A stretch of DNA of 64,000 nucleotides from BAIKAL-G1 sp943369525 (GCA_943369525.1 CALRNL020000006.1:116375-180374), one strand, 5' to 3'. Positions 8,974-17,404 are shown, counted from the stretch's first letter. Notes: generated by a model from the letters alone, not told the origin. Translations and numbers: made by a program.

Positions 8974-9447
8974 TTAGAAGGTGACCCGTTGGTTGGCTCG
9001 GGAGGGAGCCCCGCTCAGCTGGAGCAGCCACTGGGCCAGCTCCTCGCCATGGTGCTGTTCGTCCTCCAGCAAGGCCTGGAAAAAGAGACCATTCTCCCGG
9101 TCGCCCACCAATAGACAGAAGCGCAGGGCATCGTCGTAGTGGTGGATCAGGTCGTGCTCCAACACACTGTTATGGCGCAACAAACCAACCAGATCGGCCG
9201 CGTGGGTCACGGGGCGCAACTGGGAGGCGGCCGGAGCCACCCCCAGGGCCAGCATCTGCTTGACGATGCGCTCGGCATGCTGCATTTCCTCCACGGTTTC
9301 GTGGCGGAATCGCTCGGCTGCCTCAGCTAGACCCCAGAGCTCCACGAGGGAGGCCTGGGTCATGTATTGCTGCACCGCCGAGAGCTCCAGGCTCAGGGCG
9401 CGGCCCAGGTAGCCCAGGACGCGCGGATGGGTGAGCGCGGTGGCCAT
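8974..9447 (-). CDS. Carboxysome-associated ferritin-like (bacterioferritin-like) protein
   Basis: A 157-residue four-helix-bundle protein of the ferritin-like family commonly found at the end of alpha-carboxysome operons. All six residues of a bacterioferritin di-iron centre are present with exactly the canonical spacing: E21, E54, H57, E97, E130 and H133 (compare E18, E51, H54, E94, E127, H130 of bacterioferritin, a constant offset of three). Oxidation of ferrous iron, and perhaps storage, is therefore chemically possible. No role in the carboxysome has been firmly established; scavenging of iron or O2 near RuBisCO is inference. The start codon overlaps the csoS1E stop by one base (TGATG), so it is co-translated with the shell protein. 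Confidence 0.82.
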   Translation of the reverse strand: MATALTHPRVLGYLGRALSLELSAVQQYMTQASLVELWGLAEAAERFRHETVEEMQHAERIVKQMLALGVAPAASQLRPVTHAADLVGLLRHNSVLEHDLIHHYDDALRFCLLVGDRENGLFFQALLEDEQHHGEELAQWLLQLSGAPSRANQRVTF

Positions 9448-10253
9448 CAGCCGCGACGGGTCGAATCGACGCTGGCGAGCATGGGCTCGAGTTCGTTGTG
9501 GGGGCGGGCAATGATGTGGGCCGCCACCAGGCCATCGCCAACGCGCTCGCAGGCATCGGCGCCGGCCCGCACAGCGGCATTGACGGCACCGGTTTCGCCG
9601 CGAACCATCACGGTGACGTAGCCGCCACCCACAAATTCCCGGGAGACCAGGGTGACTTCGGCTGCCTTGGTCATGGCATCAGCCGCTTCGATCGCAGGCA
9701 CCAGGCCACGGGTTTCGATCATGCCGAGGGCGATGCCCTGAATGGGAGAAGCCATGGTGTTGGAAGAAGGGGAGGGGGAAGGGGTGTTGCTGCCGCCGCC
9801 GGAGCGACTGGAGCCGGTTTGGGCAGGAGCGGACTTACTCGAGCGGCCGCCACTGGCCCGGCTGCTGCTGGCCCGGCTGGGCACCGCGCGGCTGGGGGCC
9901 GAACGGCTGGTGGTGGCCCGGCTGGGGGCCTGGCGGCTGCCGGAGCGCACCGGTGAGCTGCGACTCACAGCGGTGGCCACCACCGGGATGGTCGCCCCCG
10001 GGCTGGCGACGGGGGCCGGGGCCGGGGCCGGCGCCTTAGGGGCCGCCGCGGGTACGACGGTGGCTGGAGACACCCCAGGTGCCGCAGCCACCGAGCCGGC
10101 CGGGGTGGCTGCGGCCACCGCAGGGGCTCCCGGCGCCGGCAGGGGCTTGGCGGTCCCAGCGGCGACAGCTGCCGCCGCTGCTGGCTTCACTACCGGATCG
10201 GCCGGGGTGCTCGTGCCTTTTGGGCTGGGAAGGGGGGGGGTGGAGGAGGCCAT
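9447..10253 (-). CDS. csoS1E: Carboxysome shell protein CsoS1E: BMC-H domain with long disordered N-terminal extension
   Basis: This shell protein has 268 residues from the ATG at 10253. The C-terminal roughly 95 residues are a complete bacterial-microcompartment hexamer domain almost identical to the CsoS1 of this window (GIALGMIETRGLVPAIEAAD and FVGGGYVTVMVRGETGAVNA). It is preceded by about 165 residues of low-complexity sequence: first Pro/Ala/Val-rich, then Ser/Arg-rich (SRSAPSRAVPSRASSSRASG). The extension predicts an unfolded arm on one face of the hexamer. The architecture matches CsoS1E of Synechococcus and low-light Prochlorococcus. A run of nine C residues lies at codons 5-8, just after the start. 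It follows csoS4B by 53 bases and overlaps the ferritin-like gene. Confidence 0.85.
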   Translation of the reverse strand: MASSTPPLPSPKGTSTPADPVVKPAAAAAVAAGTAKPLPAPGAPAVAAATPAGSVAAAPGVSPATVVPAAAPKAPAPAPAPVASPGATIPVVATAVSRSSPVRSGSRQAPSRATTSRSAPSRAVPSRASSSRASGGRSSKSAPAQTGSSRSGGGSNTPSPSPSSNTMASPIQGIALGMIETRGLVPAIEAADAMTKAAEVTLVSREFVGGGYVTVMVRGETGAVNAAVRAGADACERVGDGLVAAHIIARPHNELEPMLASVDSTRRG

Positions 10254-10306
10254 GGCAGGGGAGAACGGGACGCGGAAGGGAAAGCTGGGGGCTGGGCCCC
10301 TAGGCC

Positions 10307-10558
10307 TCATCCGTCCGGCGACCAGTGGTCGATGATGCCGCCGATGGTGAGATCGGTGTAAATCTCCGGATTGCCGCAGGCAAAGCGGGCGGCGGAGCCG
10401 CTGGCGGTGAACACCCAATTGCCAGGTGCTGCCCCAACCGGGTCCACCGCCACGTTCAACTTGCCCTTGGGGGTGCGCAGCACCCGCAATTGCATATGGC
10501 CCAAGCCGCCCACCCGGTGGCTACAAACAAGGGAACCGGTGACCTGCATGATTTCCAT
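10307..10558 (-). CDS. csoS4B: Carboxysome vertex pentamer protein CsoS4B (BMC-P)
   Basis: An 83-residue pentameric shell protein of the EutN/CcmL/CsoS4 family that caps carboxysome vertices. Diagnostic segments are MEIMQVTGSLVCSHRVGGLG, VDPVGAAPGNWVFTASGSAA and DLTIGGIIDHW, the last being the family's conserved C-terminal strand. Length is normal for CsoS4B. Its start codon overlaps the csoS4A stop by one base (TGATG), implying coupled translation of the two vertex proteins. CsoS4A and CsoS4B are present in low copy per shell and are needed for closure. Confidence 0.93.
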   Translation of the reverse strand: MEIMQVTGSLVCSHRVGGLGHMQLRVLRTPKGKLNVAVDPVGAAPGNWVFTASGSAARFACGNPEIYTDLTIGGIIDHWSPDG

Positions 10559-10947
10559 CAGCTGGTCGTCCCAACGGTCTTGGCTTGGGCAGAGCCAGCT
10601 GACTGGGAAGGGCTAGCTGGTTGGGCACCGATCGCTGGTTTTGCAGCACTGGAAGGAGCAGCTGCATTGGCCCCTGGGGAGCCGGCCGCAGCGGCCTTGG
10701 CGGCCTCGGGGTCCCAATGGTCGATGATCCCGACAATGGTGAGATCGCTGGGATAGGACTTACTGCCAGCGGCTTCGCGGGCAGCCGAACTGCCGACGCA
10801 GATCACCCAATCGCCAGGAACACAACCGACGGCATCAACGGCCACCTTCTGGGTGCTGCCGTCAAGCACCACCTGCAGATGCTTGTGCTCAAAATCGGGG
10901 ATGCGATTGGTGGAAACCAACGGTTTAACGACCTTGCAAATCAGCAT
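10558..10947 (-). CDS. csoS4A: Carboxysome vertex pentamer protein CsoS4A (BMC-P) with C-terminal extension
   Basis: This pentameric vertex protein has 129 residues. The first about 85 form the complete fold (MLICKVVKPLVSTNRIPDFE, VDAVGCVPGDWVICVGSSAA, DLTIVGIIDHWD). A further tail of about 45 residues, rich in Ala, Pro, Ser and Gln, follows the conserved end of the domain. Most CsoS4A proteins stop shortly after the IIDHWD-like strand, so the tail is an addition; it looks disordered. The gene starts one base after the csoSCA stop and overlaps csoS4B by one base. Confidence 0.92.
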   Translation of the reverse strand: MLICKVVKPLVSTNRIPDFEHKHLQVVLDGSTQKVAVDAVGCVPGDWVICVGSSAAREAAGSKSYPSDLTIVGIIDHWDPEAAKAAAAGSPGANAAAPSSAAKPAIGAQPASPSQSAGSAQAKTVGTTS

Positions 10948-10948
10948 T

Positions 10949-12556
10949 TCAGTGGCCCCCTCCCGTGGCGAAAGTGATCGATGAGCCCACCGCTTCGGTC
11001 GGGGAATCCCGATCGTTGTCGCGGATCGTCAACAGAGTATGGAGCAGACCGTCCCGGCAGAGATCGGCGTAGCGCACGCCAATTGCCCGCTGCAATCGCT
11101 CACAGCGATGAATCGCCCGCTCGCGCGCCCCCGGCACACTGCTGCGATAGTCAAAGCGCACCACCACCGGAATCGGCAACCCGCGGGATCCATTGAGCCC
11201 CTTAAAGATCTTGACGCCCACATCGAGATCGGCAGCGCCTTCCTCCAGGGTGTCGAGATAGGCGAAGTAGGTGAGATTGCGCAGATGAATCTCCTTGAAA
11301 CCAATGCCCACACCAATAAAACGTTCGGCATGGCCGGCATCGGCGTAGGCGCCGCCATGGAACTGGCGCACGTAGTCGATCTGGGAGATGTTGTGCTCCA
11401 GCAACCGGGCCACCAGCTTGACCATGCCGGGATCTGGGGTGGAGGCAGCCGCCTGCTCCACCAGCTCCAGCAGGTGGGCCCGGCCCTGGTCCGCCGGCAC
11501 CTGGGCGGTGGCGTCGTAGGCGGCCTGGGCGTCAAGCCAGCGATCGAGGTTGGTACTGCCATCAAGACCAGGCACATGCACCCGGATCGCATCGGTGTCG
11601 GTGTCTAGGCCGATCAGCAGCAGATCAACGGAGGCCCCACAGCAGAAGCTGTTTTCAATGGCGGCGCGGAAATCCTGCAGGCAACCCAGGCCTCCTGCGG
11701 CCGCAGCGCCATCATCGCTGGCATGGGCGGCGCAGCCTTCGTGGCTGGGATCTAAGGAACTGAAGTGATACACCACCACCTTGAGGTAGCGGGTATCCGC
11801 CTGGGCAGGATTGGGCTTGGCTTCGCGATAACGCAGATGCTCGGTTTTTACCCAGCGATCCACCGTATTCTTGATATCGAACATGGCGCCAGCATGGGGC
11901 CGGCGGCGCACACTGCTGTAAGGAATCCTCAGGGCGTAGGCGATGGCATGGGCCAGGCGACCATCGGCGCACGGGGTGACATCGAGCAGGTGAAAGCCAC
12001 ACTCGAGCAGGAAGTGATTGAAGGCCTCCGCGCCCTGGCTGCCCTGGTGGCCGCCCAGGGGATCCGAACCAAAAAAACTGCGGCTGGCCTGGCCATAGGC
12101 CTCGAACACACACCAGGCGAACAGGGTGCGCATGTCCAGCTGGGTGACCCAGGCCGATTCCAGAATCGCCAGGGGCAGGTCGTAGCCGAGTTCCGCCTGG
12201 GCCAGCTGTTGGGCCTGGGCAACGAAATCGGGCTCGTGCTGCAGGGCCGACAGGCGCTTGAGCACCGGCACGATCCGGTCAAAGGAAGCCTTGGTGCGCT
12301 GGTCGTAATTGAGCAGGCAGGCGTTGGCTGCGGCATCGCTGAGGGGATGGAGCGGAGCACTGGCACCGCGCCGGCCCCGGTCAGCCAGGCGAGCATTGAC
12401 GGAGAGGCCGGACCCCAGGGAAGCAGGGAAACCGGTCCCACCAGCCGTGGCACCTAGACCTGAACCGGACTGGGAAGCCGAAGGGCTAGGGCGGCGACGG
12501 GGGGCCGTCGGCGCTTGGGGCTTGGGGGAGGCAGGGGCTCTGCGGCGGGGGGGCAT
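10949..12556 (-). CDS. csoSCA: Carboxysomal beta-carbonic anhydrase CsoSCA (CsoS3)
   Basis: A 535-residue carbonic anhydrase that converts bicarbonate to CO2 inside the carboxysome. Zinc ligands of the family can be placed at C196, H264 and C275, with the catalytic Asp/Arg pair at D198 and R200 (TPCADGRLAH), spaced as in the characterised Halothiobacillus enzyme. The N-terminal about 70 residues are Pro/Arg/Ser-rich and unfolded-looking, the segment that in the family binds RuBisCO. The C-terminal third is the degenerate duplicate of the catalytic domain that lacks the zinc site. The gene starts five bases after csoS2 and ends one base before csoS4A, within the single cso transcription unit. 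Confidence 0.94.
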   Translation of the reverse strand: MPPRRRAPASPKPQAPTAPRRRPSPSASQSGSGLGATAGGTGFPASLGSGLSVNARLADRGRRGASAPLHPLSDAAANACLLNYDQRTKASFDRIVPVLKRLSALQHEPDFVAQAQQLAQAELGYDLPLAILESAWVTQLDMRTLFAWCVFEAYGQASRSFFGSDPLGGHQGSQGAEAFNHFLLECGFHLLDVTPCADGRLAHAIAYALRIPYSSVRRRPHAGAMFDIKNTVDRWVKTEHLRYREAKPNPAQADTRYLKVVVYHFSSLDPSHEGCAAHASDDGAAAAGGLGCLQDFRAAIENSFCCGASVDLLLIGLDTDTDAIRVHVPGLDGSTNLDRWLDAQAAYDATAQVPADQGRAHLLELVEQAAASTPDPGMVKLVARLLEHNISQIDYVRQFHGGAYADAGHAERFIGVGIGFKEIHLRNLTYFAYLDTLEEGAADLDVGVKIFKGLNGSRGLPIPVVVRFDYRSSVPGARERAIHRCERLQRAIGVRYADLCRDGLLHTLLTIRDNDRDSPTEAVGSSITFATGGGH

Positions 12557-12561
12557 GGCGC

Positions 12562-15006
12562 TCAGCCCCGGGCGCCGCCGGACACCGTGATCAGGGAACC
12601 CTTGTCGGTGTTTCCACTGGATCCGGTAACGCGGCTCACCGGTTGGGCCACCTCCTCATTGCGCTTGGGCTGGGTGCCCGGCATGGCGGACATCGGGCCG
12701 GTGCGGGTGGGGTTGCGGCGGCGGGCCGAACTGCCCTCGGTGCCGGTGACGCGATCGCCCCGATCCCAGTCGTCGCCAGTGATTTTCAGGCCGGCGGAAA
12801 TGCCCTCGCCGGTGACCCGGGAGACGGGACGACCCGCCTCAGGGTCGCCAGCAATGGGCTCGGCCTGGGGCTCGGGCTTGGCCAGCCGGGCCCGGGCGGG
12901 GGATTGGAGCCGGCCCAGTTGGGCGCCGCCGCGATCGAAACGGAACTGCTCGGTGCCGGTGACCCTGTCACCGGCCAGGTCAAAAGGGCCGGTAACCCGT
13001 CCTCCACCCAGTTCGTAGCTGCTGCCCGTTACTGAACCGCCGGCATCACGCTTGCCGATGGCGGCGCGGGCGGGGGATTGGACGCTGAACTGCTGCCAGG
13101 GGGCGCTGGTGAGGGGTTGGGGGAAATCGGGCTGGTGACTCTCGGCCGGGGCACAGTTGGCGTTCACAAACTGGTCACCGCCGATGTAGGGGGTTCCGGT
13201 GACGTTTTCACAGGCGCCGCGATCGCCACCGGTCATCACCCCACCAATGCCGGGCTGCTGGCCGCTGAGCCGGGGGCCGGGGGTGCCGGCCCGGGCGGGG
13301 GTGCGCTGGCGAATCGCCTTGACCTGGCCAGAGGGACACCAATCGGCGGCCTGGTCGATGCCGGCATAGGGGGTGCCGGTGACCAGCTTGCAGGTGCCGG
13401 GTTCATTGCCGGTGACTTTTTCGGAGCGGCCGGTCCGGGTGCCACTCACCACCTGGGCCCTGTTGGTGACGCTGAAGCCCACCTTGGCCGCCTCGGGGGC
13501 AGGACGGGTGCCACAAAAACGGTCGTACTGCTGGCTGCCGACGTATTCATCGCCGGTGACCAGGCGACAGCTGCCGGGCTCATCGCCGGTAACCCGCTCG
13601 CTGCGGCCGACGCTGGTGCCTGTGATGCCGGTGCCGCGCAGGGTGTTGAAACTATCGACCTTGGCCGGAGCCCGGTTGGCCAAGGGGGGCTCATTGCCCA
13701 GGTATTGGTCGCCCGTGAGCTGCAGGCCGGAACCGGCCTCATCGCCGGTCACCTTTTCGGAGCGGCCCACCATCACGCCGGAAACGGCGCGGCCACCCTG
13801 GGTTTGGCTGTGGGCCACCTTGCGGGGGGAGGGGACCACGCCACCGCAGTAGGCGGCGGACTGGTTGGCGGAGATGTATTCAGTGCCGGTCACGGATTTG
13901 CAGGTGCCAGGCTCATCGCCGGTCACCTTTTCGGAGCGGCCCACCTCGTTACCGGTAACCCGGTTGCCGTGGCTGGTGGCGGTGACGCGCACCTTGGCGG
14001 GCTGGGAGGGACCCGGATCGCTCTGGCAGAAGGTGCGGAAGATTTCGGCGCCCATGTACTCGGTGCCGGTGATCTCGCGGCAGGTGGCCGCCTCATTCCC
14101 CGTGGTCTTGGTGGACCGGTTGGCCTGGGTGCCGGTCACCACCTGGCCACTGAGGGTTTCGCTCACGCCCACTTTCCAGGAGGCATCGGCAGCCGCTGCG
14201 GCCTTGGCACCGTTGCGGTTGGGACCACTGGGGCGGGTGGCGCCCGTGCGAGCTGTGCCGGCCGAACCGGCCTTGCTCTTCAGTTCCCGCACTTTTTGGG
14301 CCAACTCCCGGGTGGTGAGGTCCGGATTATTCAGGCGCACCACCGAGGCTGAGCCGCGGCTGGTATCGGTGCTGGCGGATTTACCGCGCTTGCTCAAGGC
14401 CTCGCGACGGGCCAACACCAGGGCCCGGCTGGGGTTGTGCTGGGCGCTGGCCTTCTTGCTGCTGCTGCGGCTGGCGGTGGCGGCGCTACCGCTACCCAGG
14501 CTGGCGCTGCTGCGGCCGCTGGCACGGGCACTCGACAGGGACAGGGACGCGCTGCTGCTGCGGGCCGGGGCCGGCTCGGTGTCATGGCACTTGCATTTGT
14601 GCTCGGCCTTGGTGCCGGTTGCGGGCGCGGCTACCGGGGCCTTGGCAACGTCAGTGCGGGTTCGATCCCGCGAGCTGTCCGCCCGCTTGCCCCTCTTGCT
14701 CAGGGCTTCCCGGCGGGCCAAAACGAGCTCACGGCTGGGATTAGCCACCGGCTTGGCGACACTGCGGTGGCCCGCCTGGCTAGGGGCAGCCAGGGAACGG
14801 CTGGCCTGGGCCCGAGCCACAGGTCGGCTGATCTCAGCAGCCGGAACCGGATCTACCGCAGGCCCATGGGTGCGGGAGGGCTTGGCATCGCTGGCCGAGC
14901 GCACGCGACTGGGGGCCTGGGAATAACGACTGACGGCATTTTTGCCGCCAGTCGTTAGGGCCCTACGGCGTTCCAGAGCTGCTTCACGACTGGATGTACT
15001 GGCCAT
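12562..15006 (-). CDS. csoS2: Carboxysome scaffold protein CsoS2
   Basis: An 814-residue intrinsically disordered scaffold that links RuBisCO to the shell. The N-terminal region has short basic RuBisCO-binding helices: ALERRRALTTGGKNAV near the start, two near-identical LVLARREALSKRGK copies, and a fourth degenerate one (ELAQKVRELKSKAG). The middle region has about six M-repeats of some 50 residues, each with VTG motifs such as GRSEKVTGDEPGTC and VTGTEY. The C-terminal region ends with PVSRVTGSSG and the conserved terminal GSLITVSGGARG, the shell-encapsulation peptide. The third M-repeat lacks the two Cys residues that others carry. The DNA is repetitive and therefore prone to assembly collapse, but the frame here is intact. 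No clear slippery site for the short CsoS2A form was noticed. Confidence 0.95.
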   Translation of the reverse strand: MASTSSREAALERRRALTTGGKNAVSRYSQAPSRVRSASDAKPSRTHGPAVDPVPAAEISRPVARAQASRSLAAPSQAGHRSVAKPVANPSRELVLARREALSKRGKRADSSRDRTRTDVAKAPVAAPATGTKAEHKCKCHDTEPAPARSSSASLSLSSARASGRSSASLGSGSAATASRSSSKKASAQHNPSRALVLARREALSKRGKSASTDTSRGSASVVRLNNPDLTTRELAQKVRELKSKAGSAGTARTGATRPSGPNRNGAKAAAAADASWKVGVSETLSGQVVTGTQANRSTKTTGNEAATCREITGTEYMGAEIFRTFCQSDPGPSQPAKVRVTATSHGNRVTGNEVGRSEKVTGDEPGTCKSVTGTEYISANQSAAYCGGVVPSPRKVAHSQTQGGRAVSGVMVGRSEKVTGDEAGSGLQLTGDQYLGNEPPLANRAPAKVDSFNTLRGTGITGTSVGRSERVTGDEPGSCRLVTGDEYVGSQQYDRFCGTRPAPEAAKVGFSVTNRAQVVSGTRTGRSEKVTGNEPGTCKLVTGTPYAGIDQAADWCPSGQVKAIRQRTPARAGTPGPRLSGQQPGIGGVMTGGDRGACENVTGTPYIGGDQFVNANCAPAESHQPDFPQPLTSAPWQQFSVQSPARAAIGKRDAGGSVTGSSYELGGGRVTGPFDLAGDRVTGTEQFRFDRGGAQLGRLQSPARARLAKPEPQAEPIAGDPEAGRPVSRVTGEGISAGLKITGDDWDRGDRVTGTEGSSARRRNPTRTGPMSAMPGTQPKRNEEVAQPVSRVTGSSGNTDKGSLITVSGGARG

Positions 15007-15135
15007 GTCCGCCCGACGAAAGGAAGGTCAAAATAGGAGTGCAGAAAGCAAGCCCTGCCTGGAACTGGGGAGCCGGCCCAGATCACTGGGGGCCCGAGAA
15101 ACCAGGGGACTGCACTGCAGAAAAAGGGGTGGGGC

Positions 15136-15178
15136 CCGGTGAATCACCGGAACCCCGTATCAAACCGCTGATCAGCGG
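15136..15178 (-). promoter_or_regulatory. Two inverted repeats between cbbS and csoS2
   Basis: CCGCTGATCAGCGG at 15165-15178 is a perfect 14-base palindrome that includes the cbbS stop codon, and CCGGTGAATCACCGG at 15136-15150 is a second hairpin with a CCGGT/ACCGG stem. No strong T run follows, so they are more likely RNA-processing or attenuation elements than full terminators. They would reduce csoS2 and later gene output relative to cbbL-cbbS. Confidence 0.55.
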
Positions 15179-15513
15179 CCTTCGAAAACCACGAAGCAAG
15201 CGCCCTGGCTCTGGGTGTAGGCGTCGTAGCCGACCAGACGCACATGGTGATCGGGATAGGCCCGATGGCAGGCTTCCAGTTCGTTGACGATCACACCGAG
15301 ATCCTTCTCACCAAAGAAGGGCAGTTTCCAATAGGACCAATAAATGGCCATGGAACGGCTGGGGTGGACGTGCTCAACCACAGGGCTCCAGCCCTGGGCG
15401 ATGATGTAAGCGATCTGATCGTAGATCTCGTCCTGGGTGAAAGGCGGCAGGAAGCCGAATGTCTCCAGGGTGGCGACTGTTTGATAGTCACCCACGGTGC
15501 TCTTGAAGGGCAT
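15172..15513 (-). CDS. cbbS: RuBisCO form IA small subunit
   Basis: A 113-residue small subunit that completes the L8S8 enzyme with CbbL. The start MPFKSTVGDYQTVATLETFG and the YWSYWKLPFFGE and FVVFEGR segments are typical of carboxysomal form IA small subunits. The ATG at 15513 was chosen because upstream in-frame sequence has no similarity to the family. The gene follows cbbL by 94 bases. Its stop codon sits inside a perfect 14-base palindrome (15165-15178), which begins a stem-loop-rich gap before csoS2. Confidence 0.95.
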   Translation of the reverse strand: MPFKSTVGDYQTVATLETFGFLPPFTQDEIYDQIAYIIAQGWSPVVEHVHPSRSMAIYWSYWKLPFFGEKDLGVIVNELEACHRAYPDHHVRLVGYDAYTQSQGACFVVFEGR

Positions 15514-15607
15514 GGGGATCCTTGGGGGATGGGATGGAACGGTCGAGTCGATGGTGATGATTGGGCAGGCCCGCAAATGCTGGCCCGACCCAATCGTTCA
15601 CCGCTAA

Positions 15608-17020
15608 TCAGGCGACGTCGAGCTTGTCGACGGTGTCGAACTCGAACTTGATTTCCTTCCAGGTCTCGAGGGCGATCGCCAGCTCGGGGCTGTGCTTGGC
15701 AGCCTCCAGCAGGATGTCGCGGCCTTCACGCTCGATTTCACGACCGGCGTTACGGGCCTTGACGCAGGCTTCGAGGGCGACCCGGTTGGCAGCAGCGCCA
15801 GCGGCGGAACCCCAGGGGTGACCGTGGGTACCACCACCGAACTGGAGCACGGAGTCGTCGCCGAAGATGCTGACCAGGGCGGGCATGTGCCACACGTGGA
15901 TGCCACCGGATGCCACGGCGAAGACGCCGGGCATGGAGCCCCAATCCTGATCGAAGAAGTTACCGCGGGTGCGATCTTCGGGAACGAAGGATTCGCGCAG
16001 TTGGTCGATGTAGCCGAGGGTGGTCTGACGATCACCTTCGAGCTTGCCAACCACCGTGCCGGTGTGCAGCTGGTCACCACCGGAGAGGCGCAGGCACTTG
16101 GCGAGCACGCGGAAGTGGATGCCGTGCTTGGGATGGCGGTCAATCACAGCGTGCATGGCACGGTGAATGTGCAGCAGCATCCCGTTCTTGCGGCACCACT
16201 TGGCAAGACCGGTGTTGGCCGTGAAGCCACCGGTGATGTAGTCGTGCATGATGATGGGCTGGTTGAGTTCCTTAGCGAACTCAGCGCGCTCATACATCTC
16301 CTCAGGAGTGTTGGCGGTGCAATTGAGGTAGTGACCCTTGCGCTCGCCCGTTTCCTCTTCGGCCAGCTTGACAGCTTCGGCCACGAACTCGAAACGGTTC
16401 TGCCAGCGTTGGAACGGCTGGGAGTTGATGTTTTCGTCGTCCTTGGTGAAGTCAAGGCCGCCGCGCAGGCACTCATACACCACCCGGCCGTAGTTCTTGC
16501 CGGAAAGGCCGAGCTTGGGCTTGATCGTGCAACCGAGCAGGGGCCGGCCGTACTTGCTCATCCGGTCGCGCTCGACCTGGATGCCGTTGGGGGGGCCACC
16601 ACAGGTCTTGATGAAGGCGAGCGGGAAGCGGATGTCTTCGAGGCGCAGGTGGCGCAGAGCCTTGAAGCCGAAGACGTTGCCGACCAGGGAGGTCAACACG
16701 TTGGTGATCGATCCCTCTTCGAACAAGTCGAGGGGATAGGCGATGAAGGCGTAGAACGCCTCCTTGTCACCAGGCACGTCTTCGATGCGGTAGCAACGGC
16801 CCTTGTAGAAGTCGAGGTCGGTAAGGAGCTCGGACCACACGGTGGACCAGGTGCCGGTGGAGGATTCAGCGGCCACAGCGGCAGCCACTTCTTCCTTGGG
16901 CACACCTTCCTGGCCGGTGCACTTAAAGCACGCCAGCAGGTCGGAATCGAGGGGAACGTAGTCAGGAGTCCAATACGTGTCGCGGTACTCCTTAACCCCA
17001 GCGTCGTACTTCTTGCTCAT
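15608..17020 (-). CDS. cbbL: RuBisCO form IA large subunit
   Basis: The 470-residue catalytic large subunit of ribulose-1,5-bisphosphate carboxylase. The carbamylated lysine is K193 in the GGLDFTKDDE motif with D195 and E196 as magnesium ligands, and the catalytic lysine is K167 in TIKPKLG. Loop 6 is HTGTVVGKLEG. The N-terminus MSKKYDAGVKEYRDTYWTPD is the carboxysomal form IA type. The gene lies between csoS1 and cbbS within the cso operon, so the enzyme is packaged in the alpha-carboxysome and bound by CsoS2. Confidence 0.97.
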   Translation of the reverse strand: MSKKYDAGVKEYRDTYWTPDYVPLDSDLLACFKCTGQEGVPKEEVAAAVAAESSTGTWSTVWSELLTDLDFYKGRCYRIEDVPGDKEAFYAFIAYPLDLFEEGSITNVLTSLVGNVFGFKALRHLRLEDIRFPLAFIKTCGGPPNGIQVERDRMSKYGRPLLGCTIKPKLGLSGKNYGRVVYECLRGGLDFTKDDENINSQPFQRWQNRFEFVAEAVKLAEEETGERKGHYLNCTANTPEEMYERAEFAKELNQPIIMHDYITGGFTANTGLAKWCRKNGMLLHIHRAMHAVIDRHPKHGIHFRVLAKCLRLSGGDQLHTGTVVGKLEGDRQTTLGYIDQLRESFVPEDRTRGNFFDQDWGSMPGVFAVASGGIHVWHMPALVSIFGDDSVLQFGGGTHGHPWGSAAGAAANRVALEACVKARNAGREIEREGRDILLEAAKHSPELAIALETWKEIKFEFDTVDKLDVA

Positions 17021-17089
17021 GGGGAATCTCCAGTGGGTCGGGGGGAAGGGTTAGAGGTGGGAGCGGCCACTCAGGTCGCGCGTCAGACC

Positions 17090-17404
17090 TCAGTCCTTCG
17101 CGCCCACGAAGCCAGAGCTGCTACCCAGGGCAGGTTCAACTTCCCGGTGGGGGCGGGCAATGATGTGGGCAGCCACGAGGCCGTCGCCCACCCGTTCGCA
17201 GGCGTCGGCGCCAGCGCGCACTGCCGCGTTGACGGCACCGGTTTCGCCACGGACCAACACCGTCACGTAACCGCCACCGACGAATTCACGCCCGATCAGG
17301 CGGACTTCTGCAGCCTTCGTCATGGCGTCGGCTGCCTCGATGGCGGGGACTAGACCCCGGGTTTCGATCATGCCGAGGGCGATGCCCATGGTTTCGTTTG
17401 CCAT
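17090..17404 (-). CDS. csoS1: Major carboxysome shell hexamer CsoS1
   Basis: A 104-residue single-domain BMC-H protein, the main facet building block of the alpha-carboxysome. It contains GIALGMIETRGLVPAIEAAD and FVGGGYVTVLVRGETGAVNA. The ATG at 17404 is supported by an AGGAG ribosome-binding site about ten bases upstream and matches the MANETMGIALG start of homologues; the longer in-frame ATG at 17458 would bypass that site. It is the first gene of the cso unit, and 428 non-coding bases lie upstream. It is the only simple CsoS1 copy in the operon; the other BMC-H domain is in csoS1E. Confidence 0.95.
   Translation of the reverse strand: MANETMGIALGMIETRGLVPAIEAADAMTKAAEVRLIGREFVGGGYVTVLVRGETGAVNAAVRAGADACERVGDGLVAAHIIARPHREVEPALGSSSGFVGAKD

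Noticed and set aside
13078..14352. Long open frames on the plus strand opposite csoS2, cbbL and carB (also at 15692-17353 and 42709-43884).
   Set aside because: They are shadows caused by high GC content and repeat structure of the true genes, with no domain and skewed Gly/Ala composition.
12562..15006. Possible CRISPR-like regularly spaced repeats inside csoS2.
   Set aside because: The repeats are the protein M-repeats (VTG motifs), degenerate and in frame, with no palindromic repeat or spacer structure; no cas genes exist in the window.
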